From positions 248,001 to 312,000 of the forward strand of contig NZ_VFIO01000002.1 in assembly GCF_007858365.1 (NCBI RefSeq): 64,000 nucleotides of DNA. The letters run 5' to 3'. The DNA comes from Pseudomonas saxonica (GTDB lineage Bacteria > Pseudomonadota > Gammaproteobacteria > Pseudomonadales > Pseudomonadaceae). Shown one piece after another: positions 56,637-64,000 of this stretch. The position numbers were made by a program, and so were the translations under genes. Within the stretch, counting starts at the first letter, position 1; each line of letters opens with the position of its first letter. The notes beneath the pieces are model-generated. The model was given only the letters and a program-made list of their open reading frames with translations, was not told the DNA's origin and made no database searches.

Positions 56637-58161
56637 GCCAGTAACCTTCGGCCAACTCCCGCTGCGCATTGAAGACGTGCTGGCGCTGGCCAATCGTCAA
56701 GCACCGACCCATCTGCAAGACGACGCCGAGTACCGCGAGCGCATTGCCAAGGGCGCGCGCTTCCTCGACTCGTTGCTGGACAAAGAAGGCGTGATCTACG
56801 GCGTGACTACGGGTTACGGCGACTCGTGCGTGGTGGCGGTGCCTTTGGAGCACGTCGAAGCCCTGCCGCGTCACCTGTATACGTTCCACGGTTGCGGGCT
56901 GGGCAAGTTGCTCGACGCGCAAGCCACCCGCGCCGTGCTTGCCGCGCGCTTGCAGTCGCTGTGCCACGGTGTGTCGGGGGTGCGTATCGAGTTGCTGGAG
57001 CGCCTGCACGCCTTCATCGCCCATGACGTGCTGCCGTTGATTCCCGAAGAGGGCTCGGTCGGCGCCAGCGGCGACCTGACACCGCTGTCGTACGTAGCCG
57101 CAACCTTGGCTGGCGAGCGTGAAGTGTTGTTTAACGGTGAGCGCCGCAGTTCGGCAGACGTACACCGCGAACTGGGCTGGACGCCGCTGGTACTCAGGCC
57201 CAAGGAAGCGCTGGCGCTGATGAACGGCACCGCTGTAATGACCGGCCTCGCCTGCCTGGCGTACGCCCGCGCCGACTACCTGCTCAAACTCGCCACCCGC
57301 ATCACCGCGCTCAACGTCGTGGCGCTGCAAGGCAACCCCGAACATTTCGACGAGCGCCTGTTCGCGGCCAAGCCGCATCCGGGGCAAATGCAGGTGGCCG
57401 CCTGGCTGCGTCAAGATCTGGCCATCGACGCCCCGACGGCGCCGCTGCATCGGCTGCAAGACCGTTACTCGTTGCGCTGCGCCCCCCACGTACTGGGCGT
57501 GCTGGCTGACAGCTTGAATTGGCTGCGCGGGTTTATCGAGATCGAACTCAACAGCGCCAACGACAACCCGATCATCGACGCCGAAGAAGAGCGCGTGCTG
57601 CATGGCGGGCACTTCTACGGAGGCCATATCGCCTTTGCGATGGACAGCCTCAAGACCCTGGTGGCCAACGTCGCCGACCTGCTGGACCGCCAGCTCGCCC
57701 TGCTGGTGGACGTGCGTTACAACCACGGCCTGCCGAGTAACCTGTCGGGCGCCAGCGCCGAGCGTGCGATGCTCAACCACGGGTTTAAAGCCGTGCAGAT
57801 TGGCACCAGCGCCTGGACCGCCGAGGCACTGAAAAACACCATGCCGGCCAGCGTGTTCTCGCGCTCTACCGAGTGCCACAACCAGGACAAAGTGAGCATG
57901 GGCACCATCGCCGCCCGTGATGCAATCCGCGTACTGGAGTTGACCGAACAAGTGGCCGCCGCGACCTTGCTGGCCGCCAACCAAGGCGTGTGGCTGCGCA
58001 GCCGCACCGAAGATGCCCGCCCGCTGCCGCCTGCACTGGCGCTGATGCACGCTGAACTGGCCAAAGACTTCCCGCCCGTGGTGGAAGACCGGGCGCTGGA
58101 AGCCGAACTGCGCCTGTGCTTGAGCCGCATCGCCCAACAACACTGGAGGCTGCATGCGTAG
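56617..58161 (+). CDS. Aromatic amino acid ammonia-lyase (HAL/PAL/TAL family), aryl polyene operon
   Basis: A 514-residue MIO-dependent ammonia-lyase. The prosthetic group forms from Ala150-Ser151-Gly152 in GSVGASGDLTPLSYV. The catalytic Tyr loop is GVIYGVTTGYGDS near residue 55. The substrate-selectivity pair reads Phe90-His91 (HLYTFHGCG), unlike the Ser-His of histidine, His-Leu of tyrosine or Phe-Leu of phenylalanine lyases. It likely deaminates an aromatic amino acid to an arylpropenoate that the ligase could use as polyene starter. The ATG at 56617 is taken because homology begins there. Confidence 0.9.
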   Translation: MTTHPHEPVTFGQLPLRIEDVLALANRQAPTHLQDDAEYRERIAKGARFLDSLLDKEGVIYGVTTGYGDSCVVAVPLEHVEALPRHLYTFHGCGLGKLLDAQATRAVLAARLQSLCHGVSGVRIELLERLHAFIAHDVLPLIPEEGSVGASGDLTPLSYVAATLAGEREVLFNGERRSSADVHRELGWTPLVLRPKEALALMNGTAVMTGLACLAYARADYLLKLATRITALNVVALQGNPEHFDERLFAAKPHPGQMQVAAWLRQDLAIDAPTAPLHRLQDRYSLRCAPHVLGVLADSLNWLRGFIEIELNSANDNPIIDAEEERVLHGGHFYGGHIAFAMDSLKTLVANVADLLDRQLALLVDVRYNHGLPSNLSGASAERAMLNHGFKAVQIGTSAWTAEALKNTMPASVFSRSTECHNQDKVSMGTIAARDAIRVLELTEQVAAATLLAANQGVWLRSRTEDARPLPPALALMHAELAKDFPPVVEDRALEAELRLCLSRIAQQHWRLHA

Positions 58162-58579
58162 CAAAGGCGTAATGCACGTTGATACCGAGGTGTTGGTGCC
58201 GTTTTTCGACATCGACACCCTGCACGTGGTGTGGCACGGGCATTACGTCAAATACCTCGAAGTGGCGCGTTGCGCGCTGCTCGACCACATCGGCCACAAC
58301 TACACCCACATGCTTGAAGCCGGTTATGCGTGGCCGGTGATCGACATGCAGTTGCGCTATGTACGTGGGGCCACCTTTGGCCAGCGCATCAACGTGCGTG
58401 CCAGTCTGGTGGAGTGGGAGAACCGCTTGAAGATTAATTACCTGATTACGGATGCGGTCACGGGTGAGCGTTTGACTCGGGCGGTAACGGTGCAGGTGGC
58501 GGTTGAAATTGAGAGCCGCGAGATGCAATTGGTCTCGCCTGCGTGTTTTGTTCAAGCTGTTGAACGGGTGCTGTCATGA
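58154..58579 (+). CDS. Acyl-CoA/ACP thioesterase (4HBT hotdog family), aryl polyene operon
   Basis: A 141-residue hotdog-fold thioesterase of the 4-hydroxybenzoyl-CoA type, with FFDIDTLHVVWHGHYVKYLE (residues 17-36), which includes the catalytic acidic residue and the first helix. It may release or proofread thioester intermediates. GGAGG is positioned 5 bases before the ATG. Its end overlaps the LolA-like gene start by four bases (ATGA). Confidence 0.9.
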   Translation: MRSKGVMHVDTEVLVPFFDIDTLHVVWHGHYVKYLEVARCALLDHIGHNYTHMLEAGYAWPVIDMQLRYVRGATFGQRINVRASLVEWENRLKINYLITDAVTGERLTRAVTVQVAVEIESREMQLVSPACFVQAVERVLS

Positions 58580-59271
58580 GTGTCTTTTTTAGATCAAAAG
58601 CCCCTCACCCTAGCCCTCTCCCAGAGGGAGAGGGGACTGAGCGCGGCGCGCATCGGCCCCCTGAGGGTAAAGCCCGCACACGTCTCGCAGCCCTGTTCAC
58701 CGCACTGCTGGCGTTCACCCCTCTGGCCCACGCCTTCGACCTGCAACAGCTCAGCGAACAACTGGCCAAACCCCAGGTCATCCACGGCGATTTCGTTCAG
58801 GAAAAACACCTGCGCGCCCTGCCTCTACCGCTCACCAGCACCGGCACCTTTGTCCTGGCCAAAGACCACGGCCTGCTCTGGCAACTGAAAACCCCGTTGC
58901 AACAGGATTACCGCATCACTGCCCAAGGCATTGCCCGACGCAACGGCACCCAGTGGCAAATGCTCCCCGGCAAAAGCGCCGGGGCCGAACAAAACCGTTT
59001 ATTCCTCGCCGTGCTACAAGGCGACAGCAGCGGCCTGCAACGGGATTTCGACCTGAAACTGCAAGGTGAACCCACCCGTTGGACGCTCACCCTGACCCCA
59101 CGGTCCTTGCTGCTCAAGCAAGTGTTCAACCAGATCAACATCGAAGGCGGTGAGCTGGTTCAACGCATTGAACTGCAAGAAACCCAAGGGGACAGCACGC
59201 TGCTCAAACTGCAAAACAGCGTCAGCAACACGCCTTTGAGCGACGCGGAGCAACACGATTTTGCGCAGTGA
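58576..59271 (+). CDS. LolA-like periplasmic carrier, N-terminus derived from an inserted repeat
   Basis: A 231-residue LolA-type outer membrane lipoprotein carrier. The signal peptide core is LAALFTALLAFTPLAHA, with cleavage expected near Ala53. Residues 54-231 have the LolA layout (VIHGDFVQEKHLRALPLPL, then GLLWQL and the terminal LLKLQNSVSNTPLSD). In aryl polyene operons it is thought to ferry the product across the periplasm. Residues about 8-33 (SKAPHPSPLPEGEGTERG and on) are encoded by a shortened copy of the repeat at 26582, placed before the signal sequence. No in-frame start codon lies downstream of the repeat, so the extension appears to be translated. Confidence 0.85.
   Translation: MSVFFRSKAPHPSPLPEGEGTERGAHRPPEGKARTRLAALFTALLAFTPLAHAFDLQQLSEQLAKPQVIHGDFVQEKHLRALPLPLTSTGTFVLAKDHGLLWQLKTPLQQDYRITAQGIARRNGTQWQMLPGKSAGAEQNRLFLAVLQGDSSGLQRDFDLKLQGEPTRWTLTLTPRSLLLKQVFNQINIEGGELVQRIELQETQGDSTLLKLQNSVSNTPLSDAEQHDFAQ
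58596..58673. repeat. Shortened copy of the 26582 repeat inside the LolA-like gene
   Basis: It begins AAAAGCCCCTCACCCTAGCC and continues with the same hairpin CCCTCTCCC/GGGAGAGGG as the intergenic copy. The right arm has lost its second hairpin (CCCCCT joins GAGGG directly). The reading frame of the host gene stays open through it. Confidence 0.8.
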
Positions 59272-61576
59272 ACGCTGGCTGCCACGGGCTTTTTTGATGC
59301 TGCTGCTGGCCGTGTTGGCGCTGGCCGGCTGGCAATGGCGTCACGGTGCGCCACTGTCCGCCAACTTGATGGAGCTGGTGCCCGGTGACTCGCCTGACGC
59401 GCTGGAGCTCAGCGCTGAAGAGCGCATGCAAGAACCCCTGAACCGCGAAATGCTGGTACTGGTGGGCAGCGCGGATCGTCAACAGGCCATCGCCACCGCT
59501 CAACAACTGGGCGAGCAGTGGCAAACCAGCGGCCTGTTTGAAAAGGTCCAATGGAACCTGCAAGCCGACTTGCCCGCCCTGCGCGAACAATTGCTGCGCG
59601 GGCGTTTGGCCATGCTCTCGGGCGCCGATCGCACACAGTTGATCGAACACCCCGAGGCCTTTATCCAGCAGCGGGTGCAAGCCCTGTTTGATCCCTTTAC
59701 CGGGTTCAGTCTGGTGCCGAGTCAGGACGATTGGCTGGGCCTGACCGGGCGCATTCAAAACAGCCAGCCGCAACGCGGCGCTGTGCAACTGGACATTGGC
59801 AGCGGCGCCTTGATCGCTGAAGCGGATGGCAAAAACTGGGTGCTATTGCGCGCCCGCACTCAAGGCAATGCGTTCGATATGAAGCTGCCGCTGCGGGTCG
59901 CCGAGCTGCTTGAGCAAAGCCGCGAGCAGGTGGCTCAAAACGACGTGCAGTTACTTGCCGCCAGCGGCCTGCTGTACGCCGCCAGCGGGCAGCAACAAGC
60001 CACCCGCGAAATCACCTGGGTGGGCGGCGGCGCCACCGTGGGCATTCTGCTGCTGCTACTGCTGGCCTTTCGCCGCTGGCGCGTACTGCTGGCCTTTGTT
60101 CCGGTACTGGTGGGCATGCTGTTTGGCGCTGTCGCCTGTGTCGCGTTGTTTGGCCGCATGCACGTCATGACGCTGGTGCTGGGTTCCAGCCTGATTGGCG
60201 TCGCGGTGGATTACCCGCTGCACTACCTGTCCAAAAGCTGGAGCCTGAAACCTTGGCGCAGTTGGCCGGCATTGCGTCTGACCTTGCCGGGTTTGAGTCT
60301 GAGCCTGGCTACCAGCTGCATCGGTTATCTGGCGCTGGCCTTCACGCCGTTTCCGGCCCTGACCCAAATCGCCATTTTCTCCGCTGCCGGATTGATCGGT
60401 GCTTACTTAAGCGCCGTGTGCCTGTTGCCAGCGCTGCTCAAAAACGTCGAATTGCGCCCGGCGCAATGGCCACTTCGCTTTGCGCAACGCTTGCTTGATG
60501 TACGCGCAGCCCTGCTGGAAAAAATTCCGACACCGGTGTTGCTGCTAATGCTGCTGGCCTTCTGCGCAGCCGGCCTGTGGCAACTCACCAGCAAGAATGA
60601 CATCCGCCAATGGGTCGGCGCGCCACCGCAGTTGATGAGCGAAGCGCAGGCCATTGCGCGCATCACCGGCTATCAACCCACCAGTCAGTTCTTTCTGGTG
60701 CGCGCCGACAATGAGCAACAGTTGCTGGAGCGCCAAAGCGCCCTGAGCCAGCGTCTTGAACCGTTAATCGGCACAGGCAAGTTGCAGGGCTTTTTGGCCC
60801 TGAACCAGTTAGTCAGCCAGCCCGGCGAGCAACAACAACTGCGCGCCGCACTCAACGCGCTGCCTCAACACTGGCAGCCGCTGTTAGCCGTGGGGGTGCC
60901 TGAAAGCGCTTTGCAAAACGAGCTGACGCAATTGCTAGCCTTGCCCGATCAATCAATCGACGACGCTTTGAAAGGCCCCTTGGCCGAACCCTGGCGAGCG
61001 CTTTGGCTGGGCAAAAACCCCGAAGGCGTGGCCGCAATGGTCAGCCTGCAAGGCTTGAATGACGCCAGCCTGTTACGCGCGCAGGCGCAGGACTTGCCTG
61101 GCGTTACGCTGGTGGATCGCCTGGGCGACTTGAACAAGGTCTTTGCGGCCACACAAATCAGCGCCGCTGAGTTGAAACTGTTGTCGTGCGCACTGATCGT
61201 TGTGCTGTTGATTGCCCCATTCGGCTTCGGCGGTGCGTTGCGTATCGTGGCACTACCGTTGCTGGCCGCCTTGTGCAGCCTTGCCAGCCTGGGTTGGCTG
61301 GGTCAGCCACTGACGTTGTTCAGCCTGTTCGGGTTGTTGCTGGTCACGGCAATCAGCGTCGATTACGCGATCTTGATGCGCGAGCAAATCGGCGGCGCAG
61401 CCGTCAGTTTACTGGGCACCTTGCTGGCCGCGTTGACCACATGGCTATCGTTTGGCTTGCTGGCGGTGTCGAGCACACCCGCCGTGAGCAACTTCGGGCT
61501 GTCAGTGAGCCTGGGCCTGGCGTTCAGTTTTATCCTCGCCCCATGGGCCGGTAAACAGGCGCACACCGCATGCTGA
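59261..61576 (+). CDS. MMPL/RND-family exporter, aryl polyene operon
   Basis: A 771-residue exporter of the RND superfamily (COG4258 type). Two similar halves each have a single helix, a large periplasmic loop and a five- or six-helix bundle. The bundles are clear at residues about 245-395 (VGGGATVGILLLLLLAF onwards, with GVAVDYPLHYLSKSW) and 620-765 (ALIVVLLIAPFGFGGAL onwards, with ISVDYAILMREQIGG). The Asp-Tyr pairs in these helices fit proton coupling. It should move the polyene lipid out of the inner membrane, with LolA as partner. The likely start is TTG at 59261, 11 bases inside the LolA-like gene. Confidence 0.88.
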   Translation: MRSERWLPRAFLMLLLAVLALAGWQWRHGAPLSANLMELVPGDSPDALELSAEERMQEPLNREMLVLVGSADRQQAIATAQQLGEQWQTSGLFEKVQWNLQADLPALREQLLRGRLAMLSGADRTQLIEHPEAFIQQRVQALFDPFTGFSLVPSQDDWLGLTGRIQNSQPQRGAVQLDIGSGALIAEADGKNWVLLRARTQGNAFDMKLPLRVAELLEQSREQVAQNDVQLLAASGLLYAASGQQQATREITWVGGGATVGILLLLLLAFRRWRVLLAFVPVLVGMLFGAVACVALFGRMHVMTLVLGSSLIGVAVDYPLHYLSKSWSLKPWRSWPALRLTLPGLSLSLATSCIGYLALAFTPFPALTQIAIFSAAGLIGAYLSAVCLLPALLKNVELRPAQWPLRFAQRLLDVRAALLEKIPTPVLLLMLLAFCAAGLWQLTSKNDIRQWVGAPPQLMSEAQAIARITGYQPTSQFFLVRADNEQQLLERQSALSQRLEPLIGTGKLQGFLALNQLVSQPGEQQQLRAALNALPQHWQPLLAVGVPESALQNELTQLLALPDQSIDDALKGPLAEPWRALWLGKNPEGVAAMVSLQGLNDASLLRAQAQDLPGVTLVDRLGDLNKVFAATQISAAELKLLSCALIVVLLIAPFGFGGALRIVALPLLAALCSLASLGWLGQPLTLFSLFGLLLVTAISVDYAILMREQIGGAAVSLLGTLLAALTTWLSFGLLAVSSTPAVSNFGLSVSLGLAFSFILAPWAGKQAHTAC

Positions 61577-62733
61577 CCGTCGTGTTCTGGCTGCTGATCA
61601 TGGCCCTGTTTGCCGTTGCAACCCACGTGGGCCGGCGCTTTCGCATGATCCCGATTGTCAGCCAGTTGTTGTTGGCGTCTATCGGGCTGCCGTTGTTGAT
61701 GCTGTTCTGGATCGAGCCGCACTGGCAACTCAACGGCGCCCAACTGGTGGCGCCGGTTTGGCTCAAAAGCCTGTACGGCCTGAGTTTCGCCCTGCTGTTG
61801 GGCACCATTTTAAGCGACGTGATCGATCTTCAACTGGACCGTCAAAGCCTGAAAATTGCCCTGCCCAGTTTTGCCGTGCCCTTCACCTGCGGGCTGGCCT
61901 GCGCGGTCTGGGTGCTGCCGGAGCAACCCTGGCTCAGCTCGCTGGCCGTCGGGCTGGTGTTTGCGATTACCGCCATCCCGGTGCTGTACCTGTACCTGCA
62001 CCATATCGATTACCCGCCGGCTGCCACCCGGCGCCTGGTGCAAAGTGCGATTGTGATCGACCTGACCTGCTGGAGCCTGTTCGGCCTGGCCCAAGGCAGT
62101 CTGGACCTCAGCAGCGTGCTGCTGCCGCTGGCAGGGGCCATGCTGCCGCTGCTGATGCGCGCCCTGCGCATTCGCCACCCGCTGTGCTACAGCCTGAGTT
62201 TTTTCGCGTTGTTGGTGGCGGCCGAACACTACCGCCTCAATGCGCTGATTTTCGGTGTCGGCTATCTGGTCTGCATGGCATGGCTCAAGGTGCCGCTGGT
62301 GATGCCGTTAAAGGGTGTGTGGCTTGAACGTGTGCAAACCACACTGGCGATCCCGCTGATCCTGACCTTCGGCATTGTGCAAATCGATGTGCACAGCGCC
62401 CTGAACCAGATCAGCCCGCTGCAACTGGCGGCCCTGTTGCTGCTGCCAATGGCCAGCAAGGTGCTGGGCAACTGGGTGGGCTTGAACTGGGCTACACCCT
62501 CGTTTGTAGGCGCCAGCCAATGGCGTGAAAGCCTGTTACTGAACATTCGCGGGCTGAGTGAGATCGTCTTCCTCAACCTGCTGTTGCAACAACACCTGAT
62601 CAGCCCTGCGCTGTACGTCGCGCTGATGCTGATGAGCCTGATAGCCACGCTGTTACCGGCGCTGGCAGGCATGAGTAAACCCCCTTTGAAGTCTGCCGTA
62701 GTACCCGGCAAGGAGCGCCTGTGTCAGGAATAG
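61570..62733 (+). CDS. Multi-helix membrane protein resembling cation/proton antiporters, aryl polyene operon
   Basis: A 387-residue integral membrane protein with about 11-12 helices. The segments VGLVFAITAIPVLYLYLHHI and SAIVIDLTCWSLFGLAQG near residues 130-180 and the closing ESLLLNIRGLSEIVFLNLLL near 320 recall the CPA2/Kef antiporter core (NIRG-SE-V). No RCK domain is present. It overlaps both neighbours, so it belongs to the operon, although this type of gene is not part of the minimal aryl polyene set that I know. A role in ion balance during export is only a guess. Confidence 0.8.
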   Translation: MLTVVFWLLIMALFAVATHVGRRFRMIPIVSQLLLASIGLPLLMLFWIEPHWQLNGAQLVAPVWLKSLYGLSFALLLGTILSDVIDLQLDRQSLKIALPSFAVPFTCGLACAVWVLPEQPWLSSLAVGLVFAITAIPVLYLYLHHIDYPPAATRRLVQSAIVIDLTCWSLFGLAQGSLDLSSVLLPLAGAMLPLLMRALRIRHPLCYSLSFFALLVAAEHYRLNALIFGVGYLVCMAWLKVPLVMPLKGVWLERVQTTLAIPLILTFGIVQIDVHSALNQISPLQLAALLLLPMASKVLGNWVGLNWATPSFVGASQWRESLLLNIRGLSEIVFLNLLLQQHLISPALYVALMLMSLIATLLPALAGMSKPPLKSAVVPGKERLCQE

Positions 62734-63968
62734 AAATGGAACGTCGTCAGGTGGTCGTGATTGGTGCAGGGCCCTCGGGCGCCATCGCTTCGGCCTTGCT
62801 TAAACGCAACGGCCACGATGTGCTGGTCATTGAGCGCCAGCACTTCCCGCGTTTTTCCATTGGCGAGAGCCTGTTGTCCCATTGCCTCGATTTCGTCGAA
62901 GAAGCCGGCATGCTGCCAGCCGTGCAAGCCGCCGGGTTCCAGCTGAAAAACGGCGCAGCCTTCGCGTGGGGCGAGCAGTACAGCGCCTTCGATTTTGGCG
63001 ACACGTTCAGCAACGGCAAGCCCACTACCTTTCAAGTGCAACGCGCCACGTTCGATAAGTTGCTGGCGGATCAGGCAGCCCTGCAAGGGGTAGAAATCCG
63101 CTACGGCGAAAGCGTTATCAGCGCCTGCATTGATGGCGCCCGGCCCCTGCTGGAAATTGAACGCGAAGACGGCAGCCGCTATCGCATCGAAACGACCTTT
63201 ATGCTCGACGCCAGCGGTTATGGGCGTGTGCTGCCGCGCCTGCTTGACCTCGAAGCACCCTCGAACTTCCCGCTACGCAAGGCGGTGTTCACCCACGTCG
63301 AAGACCGCATCGACTGCCCGAGCTTTGATCGCAACAAGATCCTCGTCACCACTCACCCGACCCAACGCGATATCTGGTTCTGGAGCATCCCGTTCAGCAA
63401 CGGGCGCACCTCGGTGGGCGTGGTGGCCGCGGCAGAACACTTTGCCGGGCGCAGTGAGCACCTCGACGACTGCCTGCGCAGTTTTATCAACGAGACCCCC
63501 AGCTTGCAGCGGGTACTGGCCAATGCCGTATGGGACACACCTGCGCGCACGATGGGTGGCTACTCGGCCAACGTCAAAACCCTGCACGGCCCCGGTTTTG
63601 CCCTGTTGGGCAATGCCGCCGAGTTTCTCGACCCCGTGTTTTCCTCGGGTGTGACCATTGCCATGCGCTCGGCCAGCATGGCCGCTGGCGTGTTGCACCG
63701 CCAACTGCAAGGTGAGGCCGTGAACTGGCAAACCGAGTTCGCCGACCCGCTCAAGCGCGGGGTCGACACTTTCCGCTGTTACGTCGAAGGCTGGTACGCC
63801 GGCACTTTTCAGGACGTGATTTACCACCCCGGCAGCTCGCCGCAGATTCGCCGCATGATCAGTTCGATACTGGCAGGGTATGCCTGGGATCAAAACAATC
63901 CCTTTGTCAGTGAACCCAAGCGCCGTCTGCGCATGCTCTCGGACATCTGCGCCACGGAGACCGCATGA
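62721..63968 (+). CDS. Flavin-dependent halogenase-like oxidoreductase, aryl polyene operon
   Basis: A 415-residue FAD-dependent enzyme of the halogenase-like branch. The Rossmann motif VVVIGAGPSGAIAS lies at residues 11-24 and FPRFSIGESLLSH at 42-54. A lysine, Lys76, in GFQLKNGAAFAWG sits where the catalytic lysine of flavin halogenases is found. WFWSIP at 219-224 agrees with the WxWxIP motif that marks halogenases against monooxygenases. The FAD contact GFALLGNAAEFLDPVFSSG lies near 292-310. The GTG at 62721 has AAGGAG 5 bases upstream; the ATG at 62736 is an alternative. It might halogenate the aryl ring or a carrier-bound intermediate. Confidence 0.82.
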   Translation: MSGIEMERRQVVVIGAGPSGAIASALLKRNGHDVLVIERQHFPRFSIGESLLSHCLDFVEEAGMLPAVQAAGFQLKNGAAFAWGEQYSAFDFGDTFSNGKPTTFQVQRATFDKLLADQAALQGVEIRYGESVISACIDGARPLLEIEREDGSRYRIETTFMLDASGYGRVLPRLLDLEAPSNFPLRKAVFTHVEDRIDCPSFDRNKILVTTHPTQRDIWFWSIPFSNGRTSVGVVAAAEHFAGRSEHLDDCLRSFINETPSLQRVLANAVWDTPARTMGGYSANVKTLHGPGFALLGNAAEFLDPVFSSGVTIAMRSASMAAGVLHRQLQGEAVNWQTEFADPLKRGVDTFRCYVEGWYAGTFQDVIYHPGSSPQIRRMISSILAGYAWDQNNPFVSEPKRRLRMLSDICATETA

Positions 63969-64000
63969 AACCTCTGAGCGACACCTACGTTGAAGAAACC
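63965..64000 (+). CDS. Start of the next aryl polyene gene, cut by the window edge
   Basis: Twelve codons are visible (MKPLSDTYVEET) after an ATGA overlap with the halogenase-like gene. Aryl polyene operons commonly have a SAM-dependent methyltransferase at about this place, and the short sequence would suit its N-terminus, but this is inferred from context only. Confidence 0.45.
   Translation, partial: MKPLSDTYVEET

Overview
The window is a stretch of a Pseudomonas chromosome, most likely from the P. fluorescens lineage. Gene content and order follow the P. aeruginosa block PA5002-PA5023 as I remember it (mig-14, wapH, wapO, LPS-core kinases, waaP/G/C/F, ilvE, glnE, aceE-aceF, dipA, msrA, rlmJ, antiporter, MscK-like channel, selO). 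Intergenic repeats typical of fluorescent pseudomonads are also present. No rRNA, tRNA, CRISPR array or complete insertion sequence was seen.

Positions 1-17741 hold the LPS inner-core gene set on the minus strand. Seven tightly overlapping genes (waaF, waaC, waaG, waaP, wapP-like, wapQ-like and a tandem-kinase gene) are separated from wapO, wapH, mig-14 and the start of a dnpA-like gene. The separator is two plus-strand genes: a 1435-residue toxin-like protein whose C-terminus resembles the TIKI/ChaN/EreA superfamily, and a TonB-dependent receptor. ilvE and glnE follow on the minus strand. Divergent from glnE is the pyruvate dehydrogenase pair aceE-aceF, preceded by two near-identical palindromes that look like operators.

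Positions 26500-45500 hold housekeeping and membrane genes: the c-di-GMP phosphodiesterase dipA, msrA, rlmJ, the divergent putP/putA proline module with six GTTGCA boxes between the genes (the hexamer bound by the PutA ribbon-helix-helix domain), a small four-helix membrane protein, a CPA1 antiporter, an MscK-like channel and selO.

Positions 45500-50300 form an accessory patch, AT-rich in its first part. It contains a tandem-repeat jelly-roll-like protein without a signal peptide, two zinc-ribbon membrane proteins, a DUF3077-type small protein behind a structured leader, a HigA-like regulator without a partner, trxC, and a ParA-type ATPase without ParB.

From about 50570 to the right edge runs the first part of an aryl polyene (APE) type biosynthetic operon. 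It encodes a chain-length-factor-like ketosynthase, two acyltransferases, two acyl carrier proteins, an AMP-ligase/dehydratase fusion, a family 2 glycosyltransferase, an ammonia-lyase, a thioesterase, a LolA-like carrier, an MMPL exporter, an antiporter-like membrane protein and a flavin-dependent halogenase-like enzyme. The elongating ketosynthases and ketoreductase expected for this pathway would lie beyond the window. Repeat elements have entered the operon twice: once between genes and once inside the 5' end of the LolA-like gene, where the repeat is translated.
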